This document shows positions 1 through 6,032 of a stretch of DNA of 6,032 nt, one piece after another. Where the stretch lies: contig JAHRWJ010000114.1 in the NCBI GenBank assembly GCA_019090185.1, forward strand, positions 1 through 6,032, written 5' to 3'. Position 1 is the first letter of the stretch. Each line of letters opens with the position of its first letter. This DNA comes from Immundisolibacteraceae bacterium. GTDB taxonomy: Bacteria; Pseudomonadota; Gammaproteobacteria; Immundisolibacterales; Immundisolibacteraceae. The position numbers were made by a program, and so were the translations under genes. Below the pieces are notes generated by a model, which was not told the origin of the DNA, searched no databases, and saw nothing but the letters and a program-made list of their open reading frames with translations.

Positions 1-197
1 GCAAACATGAACCCCACACATTGACCTATTACCTGCGAGAACTGGCCAATGGATTGCATAGCTATTACAACGCCCATCAGTTTCTGGTTGACGATGCAGT
101 ACTCTGCTGTAGCCGAATCGAATTGATCCGGGCTGTTCAAACCGTGCTGGTCTCTGGTCTGGACTTGTTGGGTGTCAGCGCACCGGAATCGATGTGA
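1..197 (+). CDS. argS: Arginyl-tRNA synthetase, C-terminal end (partial)
   Basis: The window opens inside this gene; reading from base 3 gives 64 codons ending at TGA 195-197. ArgS charges tRNA-Arg with arginine in the cytoplasm and is a class I synthetase. The visible part is the end of the C-terminal anticodon-binding (DALR-type) helical domain. It shows the family's characteristic run of a helix followed by [12 protein letters not shown], then an Arg-containing helix, and the near-invariant tail [13 protein letters not shown]. The catalytic HIGH and KMSKS motifs lie outside the window. One mild oddity is a Cys-Cys pair (VLCCSR) where I would expect a charged or small residue before the conserved Arg. 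The SPOR gene begins 18 bp downstream on the same strand, an order seen in Pseudomonas and relatives, so the two are probably one transcript. Identification is by recognition of the C-terminal sequence; the class is quite secure. Confidence 0.93.
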   Translation, partial: KHEPHTLTYYLRELANGLHSYYNAHQFLVDDAVLCCSRIELIRAVQTVLVSGLDLLGVSAPESM

Positions 198-215
198 TCA
201 AACCCCCTAAAACCC

Positions 216-764
216 ATGCGCGATTATAAAAAAAAACCGACTACCACCAAGCAGCGACCGGCACCAGGAGCAACCACGACCAAACCGGGTCGGGCCTTCA
301 TCAGCGGTGCGCTGACCGGCATAATCTTGACCCTGCTGGTACAGAACTGGGCGCTGATTCGCGGTTACCTGCCGATCGATACGCCGCCAACAGAGGCTGT
401 TAACACCACCCCTGATCAGCCTAAAACCGAAGTTGAATTCGAGTTTTACACCCGTCTGCCGCAAATGGAAGTTCCCATAGACACCATTCAGGAGCAGCAG
501 CGGGATCAGGCGGACAATAAACATTACCAGTACATTCTGCAGGTCGGCTCGTTCAACAAACGGACCGATGCCGAACGACTGAAGGCCGAATTGGCTCTGT
601 TAGGCCATGTTGCTCGGATTGAGGATGTCACTATTAAAATGAAAAAAATGTATCGCGTCCGACTCGGGCCTTTTAAAAGTGCCCGTAAGTTAAACAATAT
701 AAAAGCACGGCTCACCGCCGAACAGATACCAACCATGGCGCTTAAAATTCGTATACCTGATTGA
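216..764 (+). CDS. FtsN-like SPOR domain membrane protein
   Basis: A 182-residue bitopic inner-membrane protein. Residues 1-26 are a basic, Thr/Pro-rich cytoplasmic tail. Residues 27-48 form one hydrophobic helix (AFISGALTGIILTLLVQN and on), followed by a Pro/Thr-rich periplasmic linker (about 52-72). Residues 75-86 carry the FEFYTRLPQMEV motif seen in FtsN-like proteins of this type. Residues 104-180 are a SPOR domain, with the typical openings YILQVGSF and YRVRLGPF and the intervening RTDAERLKAELALLG helix. SPOR domains bind denuded glycan strands at the division septum, so a role in cell division or peptidoglycan remodelling is likely. It is shorter than E. coli FtsN (about 320 residues), so orthology by name is not claimed. 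ATG 216 is the first start after argS. No clear Shine-Dalgarno precedes it (AACCCCCTAAAACCC), so coupling to argS translation is possible. The usual downstream hslVU genes are not next to it here. Confidence 0.88.
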   Translation: MRDYKKKPTTTKQRPAPGATTTKPGRAFISGALTGIILTLLVQNWALIRGYLPIDTPPTEAVNTTPDQPKTEVEFEFYTRLPQMEVPIDTIQEQQRDQADNKHYQYILQVGSFNKRTDAERLKAELALLGHVARIEDVTIKMKKMYRVRLGPFKSARKLNNIKARLTAEQIPTMALKIRIPD

Positions 765-806
765 ATAATAAACCGTGTTAAATCTCCCCCCTGTGGAATA
801 CTGACC

Positions 807-834
807 CTGAACTGCTTTGCCCTGCTCCGTTCAG
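807..834. repeat. Inverted repeat CTGAAC/GTTCAG
   Basis: CTGAAC at 807-812 is an exact reverse complement of GTTCAG at 829-834, separated by 16 bases. It sits just upstream of the A-rich region that could hold the cyclase promoter. It could be an operator or a weak hairpin, but a 6-bp match over this distance can arise by chance, and no T run follows. The repeat itself is certain; its function is not. Confidence 0.4.
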
Positions 835-842
835 AACAATCA

Positions 843-872
843 TTAAAAGAGAAGCAACGAGAAAAATAGTAT
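843..872 (+). promoter_or_regulatory. Weak candidate sigma-70 promoter for the cyclase
   Basis: TTAAAA (843-848) and TAGTAT (867-872) each match four of six consensus bases and are 18 bases apart. They lie 46 bases before the cyclase ATG. The region is A-rich, so such matches are expected by chance. It is offered only as the best candidate in the gap. Confidence 0.2.
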
Positions 873-917
873 TGAAAGAAGTTTCAGCCCGTCACAGTCA
901 ACTCAACGGAAACTAAA

Positions 918-3164
918 ATGCCCTTTGGCCTGAAAAAAATATCCCGAGAAATGTTGATCCGTCGCCATTTGGTACCGACGCTGATCGGAATAGCGATCAC
1001 TGGCATCATGACCTGGGCTGGAATTTACCAAATTCATGACATCTCTGTGCTCCGAGCGATGGAGTATGTCAGCTACGATATTCGACTGCGCCAATCACAG
1101 ACCTATCAGGCCGATGATCGAGTAGTGATCATCGATGTTGACGAAAAAAGCCTAGCAGCACAGGGCCGTTGGCCCTGGCCGCGCCAAACCATGGCTAAGC
1201 TGGTAGAAAAACTCGGCGCTCTCGGCGCTCAGGTAATCGCCTTTGACGTGGTGTTTGCCGAACCTGAAGAACGCTCTGATCGACGTATTCTCAGCGAACT
1301 ACTGCAGGGGCCACTGCAAAATAACGCTGAATTTGTCACCACCGCCCAACAGAAAATGAATCAGTTGGACGGGGATAAACAATTTGCGGAGGCATTAGCC
1401 AACAACCCGGTGGTGATGGGCTTTTTCTTTGACGCCGGTACTGACGCCACCAGCATCGGCATGCTACCTAATAATGGTGCAGACGCCAGTAGCTACCTGG
1501 ATGCCGGCGTGGAGTTCGGCGCGCCTGCTGAGTCCTTTGGTGCCAATCTTGAGCTATTACAATCGGCGGCCACCAGCGGCGGCTTTTTTAACACCCGTCT
1601 GGATCCTGACGGTATTCTTAGGCGGGTGCCCCTGTTCACCCTGCATGGCAACGAGATTTATCCACTACTAAGTCTAGAGGCCGTTCGTCTCTACTTGGGA
1701 GAACCTGGCTGGCAGCTGGCCACTGACACCCTGCTGGGCAAAAAAACCCTCGATTATGTGATGCTGGGTGACCACCGCATTAATACCGACCGGGTTGCCA
1801 ACATGCTGATCCCTTATCGGGGCGGTGCGCGCACCTTTACCTACATCTCTGCAACTGATGTGCTCTCAGATAAGCTTGGCGCCGACAGCCTTGTCGGCAA
1901 AATCGTGTTTGTTGGCACATCCGCCAAAGGGCTACTTGATCTGCGACCAACACCGGTCGAGACCATTTACCCGGGAGTCGAGGTCCACGCCACCATCGCT
2001 GACGCTATTTTAAATGGCGGCATTCGAGCAGAAACCCTCGAAAAAGACGGCATCGACCTGGTACTGCTAGCCGGCCTTGGCATTCTACTTAGCGTGTTGT
2101 TGACGCTGATTTCACCGCTGTGGGCCATCATCAGTACCCTAATAGCCGCCACCCTTGTCGTCATCATTAATTTTCTTGCCTGGTCTAACGGTATTGTCCT
2201 GGCGCTCTCCACCCCACTGTTAACAATCGCGCTTATCCTGGGCGCTAACCTGGCCTATGGCTTCCTGTTTGAGTCCCGTGATCGGCGGCTGTTACAGGCG
2301 ATGTTTGGTCAGTATGTACCCCCTGAGCTGGTGGCAGAAATGAGCCAGGACGCCGATAGTTTCAACCTTGATGGTGAAAGCCGCCTGATGACCGTGTTAT
2401 TTGCTGATATTCGCAGTTTTACCAGCATCAGTGAAACCATGTCTCCCAAGCAGCTCAAGGATCTGCTCAACCGCTATTTCACCCCCATGACCAGCATTAT
2501 TCACGACCAACGGGGCACTATTGATAAGTACGTTGGTGACATGATCATGGCGTTTTGGGGCGCTCCACTGGACGACCCAAATCACGCCCGTAACGGGGTT
2601 ATTGCTGCGCTGGAAATGATTCGCCAGACTGAAGCGATGACCGAAGAGTTCAGGGCAATTGGTTACCCAGACATCCGCATTGGTGTTGGCTTAAACACCG
2701 GCCCGATGAATGTGGGCAACATGGGTTCCGAGTTTCGTATGGCCTATACGGTACTAGGGGACTCGGTCAATCTGGGTTCGCGGCTGGAATCCCTCACCAA
2801 ACAGTATGGCGCCAATATTCTGGTCAGCGAAGATACCCGCCGCACCATCGACGACGTGGTGTTTATGGAAATTGATCGGGTCGTGGTTAAAGGCCAGACT
2901 CGGCCGATTACCATCTACGAACCCCTCTGCCAGGACGATCAGCTCACGGTGGAGCTTCGTGATGAGCTGATATTGGCCCAACGTGCGTTAAAACTCTATC
3001 GGGCTAAAGATTGGGATAATGCGGAGATGCAGTACATCTCACTGATGCAACGCTATCCCAATCGTAAACTCTACGAGCTCTACGTGAAGGAGCGCATACC
3101 CTGGTTTCGACAGAACCCACCCCCGACCAAATGGGCCGGTGAGTTTATTCACACCAGCAAATAG
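918..3164 (+). CDS. CHASE2-domain membrane adenylate cyclase (class III)
   Basis: A 748-residue receptor cyclase predicted to turn ATP into cAMP in response to an unknown periplasmic cue. Helix 1 is at about 17-37. The CHASE2 sensor spans about 43-370, with VVIIDVDEKSL, GRWPWPR (83-89), AFDVVFAEPE and IYPGVEVHA (350-358). Three membrane helices follow at about 380-397, 402-421 and 427-448. The catalytic domain (about 488-670) has both metal-binding aspartates: D497 in FADIRSF and D541 in DKYVGD. The substrate-selecting pair is K537 and T611, as in bacterial ATP-specific cyclases rather than the Glu/Cys pair of guanylate cyclases. The transition-state residues N618 and R622 (VNLGSR) are also present, so the enzyme looks active as a homodimer. 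The tail (680-748) has one TPR-like helix pair and ends in a PPPTKWAGEF motif that I recall from related CHASE2 cyclases. ATG 918 has a weak GGA seven bases upstream; M12 (ATG 951) would also keep helix 1. It converges on the kinase gene. ATP specificity is inferred from residues. Confidence 0.92.
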   Translation: MPFGLKKISREMLIRRHLVPTLIGIAITGIMTWAGIYQIHDISVLRAMEYVSYDIRLRQSQTYQADDRVVIIDVDEKSLAAQGRWPWPRQTMAKLVEKLGALGAQVIAFDVVFAEPEERSDRRILSELLQGPLQNNAEFVTTAQQKMNQLDGDKQFAEALANNPVVMGFFFDAGTDATSIGMLPNNGADASSYLDAGVEFGAPAESFGANLELLQSAATSGGFFNTRLDPDGILRRVPLFTLHGNEIYPLLSLEAVRLYLGEPGWQLATDTLLGKKTLDYVMLGDHRINTDRVANMLIPYRGGARTFTYISATDVLSDKLGADSLVGKIVFVGTSAKGLLDLRPTPVETIYPGVEVHATIADAILNGGIRAETLEKDGIDLVLLAGLGILLSVLLTLISPLWAIISTLIAATLVVIINFLAWSNGIVLALSTPLLTIALILGANLAYGFLFESRDRRLLQAMFGQYVPPELVAEMSQDADSFNLDGESRLMTVLFADIRSFTSISETMSPKQLKDLLNRYFTPMTSIIHDQRGTIDKYVGDMIMAFWGAPLDDPNHARNGVIAALEMIRQTEAMTEEFRAIGYPDIRIGVGLNTGPMNVGNMGSEFRMAYTVLGDSVNLGSRLESLTKQYGANILVSEDTRRTIDDVVFMEIDRVVVKGQTRPITIYEPLCQDDQLTVELRDELILAQRALKLYRAKDWDNAEMQYISLMQRYPNRKLYELYVKERIPWFRQNPPPTKWAGEFIHTSK

Positions 3165-3191
3165 ACCTGATAAGTCTGCTCTGAAGCGATT

Positions 3192-5732
3192 TTATTTCGA
3201 CCTCATCACCCGGGCTGCTTTCACCACCGCGGCAGCAAACTCTTTGCCATTCTGGAAACGATCTTCGGGCAATTTGTTAAGACCAAAGTTAATGATGGCG
3301 ACGATTTCATCGGGTAAATCTTCCCGGGCATCACGAATATCCCGGTGCTCACCCTGAGCGATGCTAAACATCAACGTTGCCATCGAATCACCGGTAAAGG
3401 GCCTTGATCCGGTGAGTAGTTCATACATCATCACGGTTAACGAAAATAGGTCAGATCGACCATCAACATGTTTACCCGCCAACTGCTCTGGCGACATATA
3501 GGATGGCGTGCCCATCACCACCCCGGTTTTGGTTTTACTCGATTCAGTAATACGCGCAATACCAAAATCCATCACCTTGACGCTTTTATCCGCCAGCAGC
3601 ATCACGTTTGCCGGTTTAATATCCCGATGGACAACGCCCTGCTCGTGAGCGAAATGGAGCGCTTCGGCGACTTTAGAGATGATCACCATGACCGAGTAAG
3701 GCGCCAACAGTGCATCTTTGCGGGTGTATTCACTGAGATCGCTACCGGTCATAAACTCCATTGCGATGTAAGCAAGATCCTGATCTTCGCCAACGTCATA
3801 AATGGTGACAATATTGGGGTGATTAATCCTGCCGGCGGTCTCCGCCTCGCGGAAAAACCGCTCCTTGGCTTCATCAAGTTCGGGCCCTTCAAACTCCATC
3901 GACAGCGCCATGGTCTTGATCGCCACCACCCGATTGATTTTCGGGTCATGGGCCTCATAAACAATACCCATCGCGCCCTTACCTAGCTCGCGGTCAATCG
4001 TGTAGCGGCCCAGAGTGGGCATGTTGGTCGGGTCCATGATCAGGGTGCCACCTACAGCTGCACCACCGGCCCCTAATACCAGGGTGCTCTCCAGGTTACC
4101 CGCCCGCTCCTTACGTTCTTTAACGTCCTTAAATTTCTTGTTGTAACCGAGCAAGATGTCGTAAATCGAGGACGCTTTACCAAACTGGCGTTTGCGCTCG
4201 AAATCCATCGCCAGGTTATAGAGCAGTTCACCGATAGAGTCATCTAACGGAATTTTCCGAAATTTATCCAGGGCCATATCCAGCTGGCCCTGGGCCTGGA
4301 ACGACAGTCCGAGCATTTTGTTGTCTTCTACTGCCGCGCTTTCAACCTTCTCCTTGCCTTGCTCGGTCAGCAGGAAGCGTTTGGTGGTCAGCAACAAATG
4401 ACCAACAAACAGCAGACTCGCTGCAGTACCAGTTTGCAACCAAAGCGACTGGCCCGTCAGTAGCAGATAACTGGCGGCCACCAGCGCCACTAACAGCAGT
4501 AGCGATGCACCAGCGGCAATGCCAGCCGACAACCTGGGCATTAAAAACATTAAGTAGAGGGTAATGAACACCAGCAGGCCAAGTTCAGCGCTGATAACCC
4601 ACGCTGGGCGTACATAAAAATCTTCGCTCAGAATGCTGGTAATAAAATGGGCGAGCAGACTGACCGGGTGCTCGCCTTTAGATATCGGTGTAATCGTGGT
4701 GGTGCCTAACCCAGCAGCCGTGGGACCAATCAATACAATTTTATTCTTAAAGAGATCCACCGGAATCGTGCCGTCATAAACATCAGCAAATGAATAGGTC
4801 GCAAACGCCTGCTGCAGTACACCTGTTGAACGATCAAGATAAAACCCGGAACGCATCCTCAGGTTGTCATCCGTCAGAATGTTTAGCCGCCCCAGGGAAA
4901 CGCCTTCGCCGAGGGTAACCTGTACATCTTCCATGGTCAGGTTGAGGCTACGGGCCGCGATCATCAACGATAGCGATGGGAAATAGTTATCGTAATAATT
5001 AGCCACTAGCAGGTCGCTGCGAACCCCGCCATCCAGGTCCTGATCAAGCGAGAGGTGGCCGAGGCCGACGGCGGTAGCCGCATAAAAATCGAGCGGCCAA
5101 AGCACCAGATCTGCCAAACGGCCTGGCCCCACGTCCGCACCGGGTTGCACCTTGCTGATCAAGCTATCAATTGAAAAATCGGGCAACTCTGAATCAGGTC
5201 GACCAATCGGTGGATTATCCGGCAGCCTAAAAAGCATCGGCAATACCACGTTTTCGACTGAACTAATGGCGTCCACTAACGCCGCATCAGCATCCAGCTC
5301 TAGATAAGCCATTCCCAGGGTCTGTTCAAACTCGGCAGAGAAAGTATTCTCGTTTTGATCCAGACCCGCATTACGGTAAATATCTTCTAACTGCTCCACA
5401 TATTTCATGCCTGGATCAATTTGTGGCTCACTATAAAATACGGTCAGCCCGATCACCTTGGCCTCAGATAGCCTGGAAACCAGGTCTGCAACCACATTTC
5501 GTGACCAGGGCCAGCGGCCCAAACGCTCGATACTGGCATCGTCGATAGCGATTATTGCCAGGTCTCGACTGGTTTCAAGGTCACGTTCGGTACCCCGAAC
5601 CCCACGATCGTAAAGATCCTGTTCGATCGCTTCCGTAGGACCAAACTGGGAAAATTTAAATAGCAAAAACAGCAACCCAATCAACAGGGCCACAAACCAG
5701 TCAGTTTTCCAAATCGGCGTTGATCGTTTCAA
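3192..5732 (-). CDS. CHASE2-domain transmembrane Ser/Thr protein kinase (Hanks type)
   Basis: An 846-residue membrane kinase predicted to phosphorylate Ser/Thr on cytoplasmic proteins under control of a periplasmic sensor. Helix 1 is at about 12-28. The CHASE2 sensor spans about 33-372, with LAIIAIDDASIERLGRWPWSR and KIVLIGPTAAG. Membrane helices lie at about 378-398, 401-425 and 430-449. A TPR-like helical pair occupies about 466-540, then a Gly/Thr-rich linker (549-573). The kinase domain (577-840) is complete: glycine loop GKGAMG 584-589, K606 (VAIK), helix-C E629, HRDIKPAN 702-709 with catalytic D704, DFG 722-724, activation-loop Ser/Thr (S731, S732, T734, T736, T742) and SPE 747-749. The Arg in HRD suggests control by activation-loop phosphorylation. 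The start is TTG (5730-5732), preceded by AGGG with 8-base spacing; a TAG stop lies 8 codons further upstream and there is no ATG until residue 109, which would remove helix 1. The kinase domain being C-terminal differs from PknB-type receptors. The ligand and targets are unknown. Confidence 0.93.
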   Translation of the reverse strand: MKRSTPIWKTDWFVALLIGLLFLLFKFSQFGPTEAIEQDLYDRGVRGTERDLETSRDLAIIAIDDASIERLGRWPWSRNVVADLVSRLSEAKVIGLTVFYSEPQIDPGMKYVEQLEDIYRNAGLDQNENTFSAEFEQTLGMAYLELDADAALVDAISSVENVVLPMLFRLPDNPPIGRPDSELPDFSIDSLISKVQPGADVGPGRLADLVLWPLDFYAATAVGLGHLSLDQDLDGGVRSDLLVANYYDNYFPSLSLMIAARSLNLTMEDVQVTLGEGVSLGRLNILTDDNLRMRSGFYLDRSTGVLQQAFATYSFADVYDGTIPVDLFKNKIVLIGPTAAGLGTTTITPISKGEHPVSLLAHFITSILSEDFYVRPAWVISAELGLLVFITLYLMFLMPRLSAGIAAGASLLLLVALVAASYLLLTGQSLWLQTGTAASLLFVGHLLLTTKRFLLTEQGKEKVESAAVEDNKMLGLSFQAQGQLDMALDKFRKIPLDDSIGELLYNLAMDFERKRQFGKASSIYDILLGYNKKFKDVKERKERAGNLESTLVLGAGGAAVGGTLIMDPTNMPTLGRYTIDRELGKGAMGIVYEAHDPKINRVVAIKTMALSMEFEGPELDEAKERFFREAETAGRINHPNIVTIYDVGEDQDLAYIAMEFMTGSDLSEYTRKDALLAPYSVMVIISKVAEALHFAHEQGVVHRDIKPANVMLLADKSVKVMDFGIARITESSKTKTGVVMGTPSYMSPEQLAGKHVDGRSDLFSLTVMMYELLTGSRPFTGDSMATLMFSIAQGEHRDIRDAREDLPDEIVAIINFGLNKLPEDRFQNGKEFAAAVVKAARVMRSK

Positions 5733-5740
5733 GATAATTA

Positions 5741-5744
5741 CCCT
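5741..5744 (-). promoter_or_regulatory. Ribosome binding site that supports the TTG start of the kinase
   Basis: On the minus strand TAGGG is followed by eight bases (TAATTATC) and then TTG. This is good Shine-Dalgarno spacing and decides the start, because no ATG or GTG lies between it and the in-frame upstream stop at 5757-5759. The next usable codon, GTG for V14, falls inside the first membrane helix. Confidence 0.7.
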
Positions 5745-5807
5745 AGATGATTTTTGCTATCGCTGACACACCCTACAAAGGTTTCAGCATCTGCTACAAG
5801 ATACTCA

Positions 5808-5827
5808 CAGCAAGGAGCGCTCTGCTG
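5808..5827. repeat. Imperfect dyad with an 8-bp palindromic core
   Basis: CAGCA and TGCTG flank GAGCGCTC, with two extra bases (AG) on the left side. In RNA it could fold as a 5-bp stem plus 2 bp above a bulge. On the + strand it is followed by TTTATTTC, which resembles a weak terminator, but no + strand gene ends nearby. It lies about 75 bp upstream of the kinase start, where an operator or leader structure is equally possible. Confidence 0.4.
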
Positions 5828-5838
5828 TTTATTTCAAC

Positions 5839-5854
5839 ACGGGCAAGAACCCGT
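5839..5854. repeat. Short hairpin ACGGG/CCCGT
   Basis: ACGGG (5839-5843) and CCCGT (5850-5854) are exact reverse complements around a 6-base loop. It lies 11 bp from the dyad at 5808-5827, still within the kinase upstream region. The stem is short and no T run follows on either strand, so it is recorded as a possible leader or operator element only. Confidence 0.35.
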
Positions 5855-5968
5855 AGGTAGTCGGTATAGAATAACCGGGATTCGTCGCTATTTATAAGTC
5901 AAATCAACCAAAATTGGACCATTGCATTCAGGCTGGTATCAATCATCACTTTTGCACAGCGCCTTCTC

Positions 5969-5974
5969 TATAAA
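5969..5974 (+). promoter_or_regulatory. Possible -10 box before the 3'-edge reading frame
   Basis: TATAAA (overlapping TAAAAT at 5971-5976) resembles a sigma-70 -10 element. It would start RNA roughly ten bases before ATG 5990, giving an almost leaderless message. TTGCAC at 5952-5957 is too close (11 bases) to serve as its -35 box. An alternative weak pair is TTGGAC 5914-5919 with TATCAA 5937-5942, spaced 17 bases. Confidence 0.2.
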
Positions 5975-5989
5975 ATCTCACTAGCCGAT

Positions 5990-6032
5990 ATGTCTGAAAT
6001 TAACCGAGCGAGTTTTATCCAGAGCAGCCAAA
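5990..6032 (+). CDS. Possible start of a further gene (partial, unrecognised)
   Basis: ATG at 5990-5992 opens a frame that stays open to the window edge: 14 codons reading MSEINRASFIQSSQ. The frame is also open upstream to a TAG at 5867-5869, but it offers no ATG, GTG or TTG before 5990. The peptide looks like a reasonable soluble N-terminus, but 14 residues are far too few to name a family. No Shine-Dalgarno sequence precedes the ATG, which counts against it unless the message is nearly leaderless. If real, it would be divergent from the kinase gene with about 257 bp between the starts. Confidence 0.35.
   Translation, partial: MSEINRASFIQSSQ

Larger units (their letters stand above)
765..917. 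other. Intergenic region between SPOR gene and cyclase
   Basis: This 153-bp gap holds no plausible gene. It must contain the end of the argS/SPOR transcript and probably the start of the cyclase transcript. It carries a perfect 6-bp inverted repeat (807-812 with 829-834) and an A-rich stretch from 842 to 880. I see no convincing Rho-independent terminator, because no stem is followed by a T run. Confidence 0.7.
5733..5989. other. Upstream region of the kinase gene, apparently non-coding
   Basis: About 257 bp lie between the kinase start (minus strand) and a possible + strand start at 5990. No long frame with gene-like content is visible. The region holds two small dyads (5808-5827 and 5839-5854) and several A/T-rich stretches, including a minus-strand TATAAA around 5890-5896. 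It most likely carries the kinase promoter and perhaps a divergent one, but no pair of -35 and -10 boxes with good spacing stands out for the kinase. Confidence 0.6.

Noticed and set aside
207..736. Minus-strand frames opposite the SPOR gene (207-524 and 524-736)
   Set aside because: They mirror the codons of a well-supported SPOR protein and show no domain or ribosome binding site.
880..900. CRP (cAMP receptor) site upstream of the cyclase, from a TCACA half-site at 892-896
   Set aside because: The partner half six bases away (GTTTC) does not match TGTGA. A similar lone half-site near 5804-5809 upstream of the kinase also lacks its partner.
1212..1229. Perfect 9-bp tandem repeat CTCGGCGCT within the cyclase
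   Set aside because: It encodes LGALGA in a helix where CHASE2 proteins normally have Leu/Gly/Ala-rich sequence, and the domain has no apparent insertion; likely chance from codon use.
1429..2981. Several 60-80 codon frames within the cyclase on both strands
   Set aside because: All overlap a continuous, motif-complete cyclase frame and look like by-products of its codon pattern.
3163..3177. AGAC/GTCT inverted repeat between the two convergent genes as a shared terminator
   Set aside because: The stem is only 4 bp with a 7-base loop and there is no T run on either strand; termination here is expected but not visible as an intrinsic terminator.
3468..3986. A 172-codon + strand frame inside the kinase gene
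   Set aside because: It lies opposite the conserved kinase core, where the minus-strand protein is beyond doubt; its own peptide is rich in His/Arg with no recognisable domain, so it is a shadow frame.
1..6032. Mobile element, CRISPR array, defence or biosynthetic system
   Set aside because: I found no transposase, integrase, spaced direct repeats, RNA genes or toxin-antitoxin-like pairs; the content is two housekeeping genes and two signalling receptors.

Overview
The window looks like an ordinary chromosomal stretch of a gammaproteobacterium, probably a marine or Pseudomonas/Cellvibrio-type lineage. This rests on three things. The left edge carries an ArgS C-terminus followed at once by a small FtsN-like SPOR protein, an order I know from that group. 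Both large proteins are of types common there. Base composition looks moderate and even. No species can be named from the sequence alone.

Layout. Positions 1-197 (+) are the last 64 codons of argS. After an 18-bp gap, 216-764 (+) encodes a single-pass membrane protein with a C-terminal SPOR (peptidoglycan-binding) domain. A 153-bp gap (765-917) follows. Then 918-3164 (+) encodes a 748-residue membrane class III adenylate cyclase with a periplasmic CHASE2 sensor. Tail to tail with it, only 27 bp away, 3192-5732 (-) encodes an 846-residue membrane Ser/Thr kinase. It also starts with a CHASE2 sensor, followed by three membrane helices, a TPR-like stretch and a C-terminal Hanks-type kinase domain. 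It most likely starts at a TTG codon with a clear ribosome binding site. The last ~300 bp (5733-6032) are mostly non-coding, contain two short dyads, and may hold the first 14 codons of a further + strand gene at 5990.

How the genes could work together. The cyclase and the kinase share the input fold and membrane layout but differ in output: cAMP in one case, protein phosphorylation in the other. All catalytic residues I can check are present in both. The likely picture is two parallel transmembrane signalling proteins reading envelope or extracellular cues; the ligands are unknown. Their convergent arrangement means they are transcribed from separate promoters, so co-regulation is not shown. 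argS and the SPOR gene are housekeeping (translation and cell envelope/division) and are probably co-transcribed.

I see no mobile element, CRISPR array, tRNA, rRNA or defence system. The most notable content is the paired CHASE2 receptors and the architecture of the kinase.
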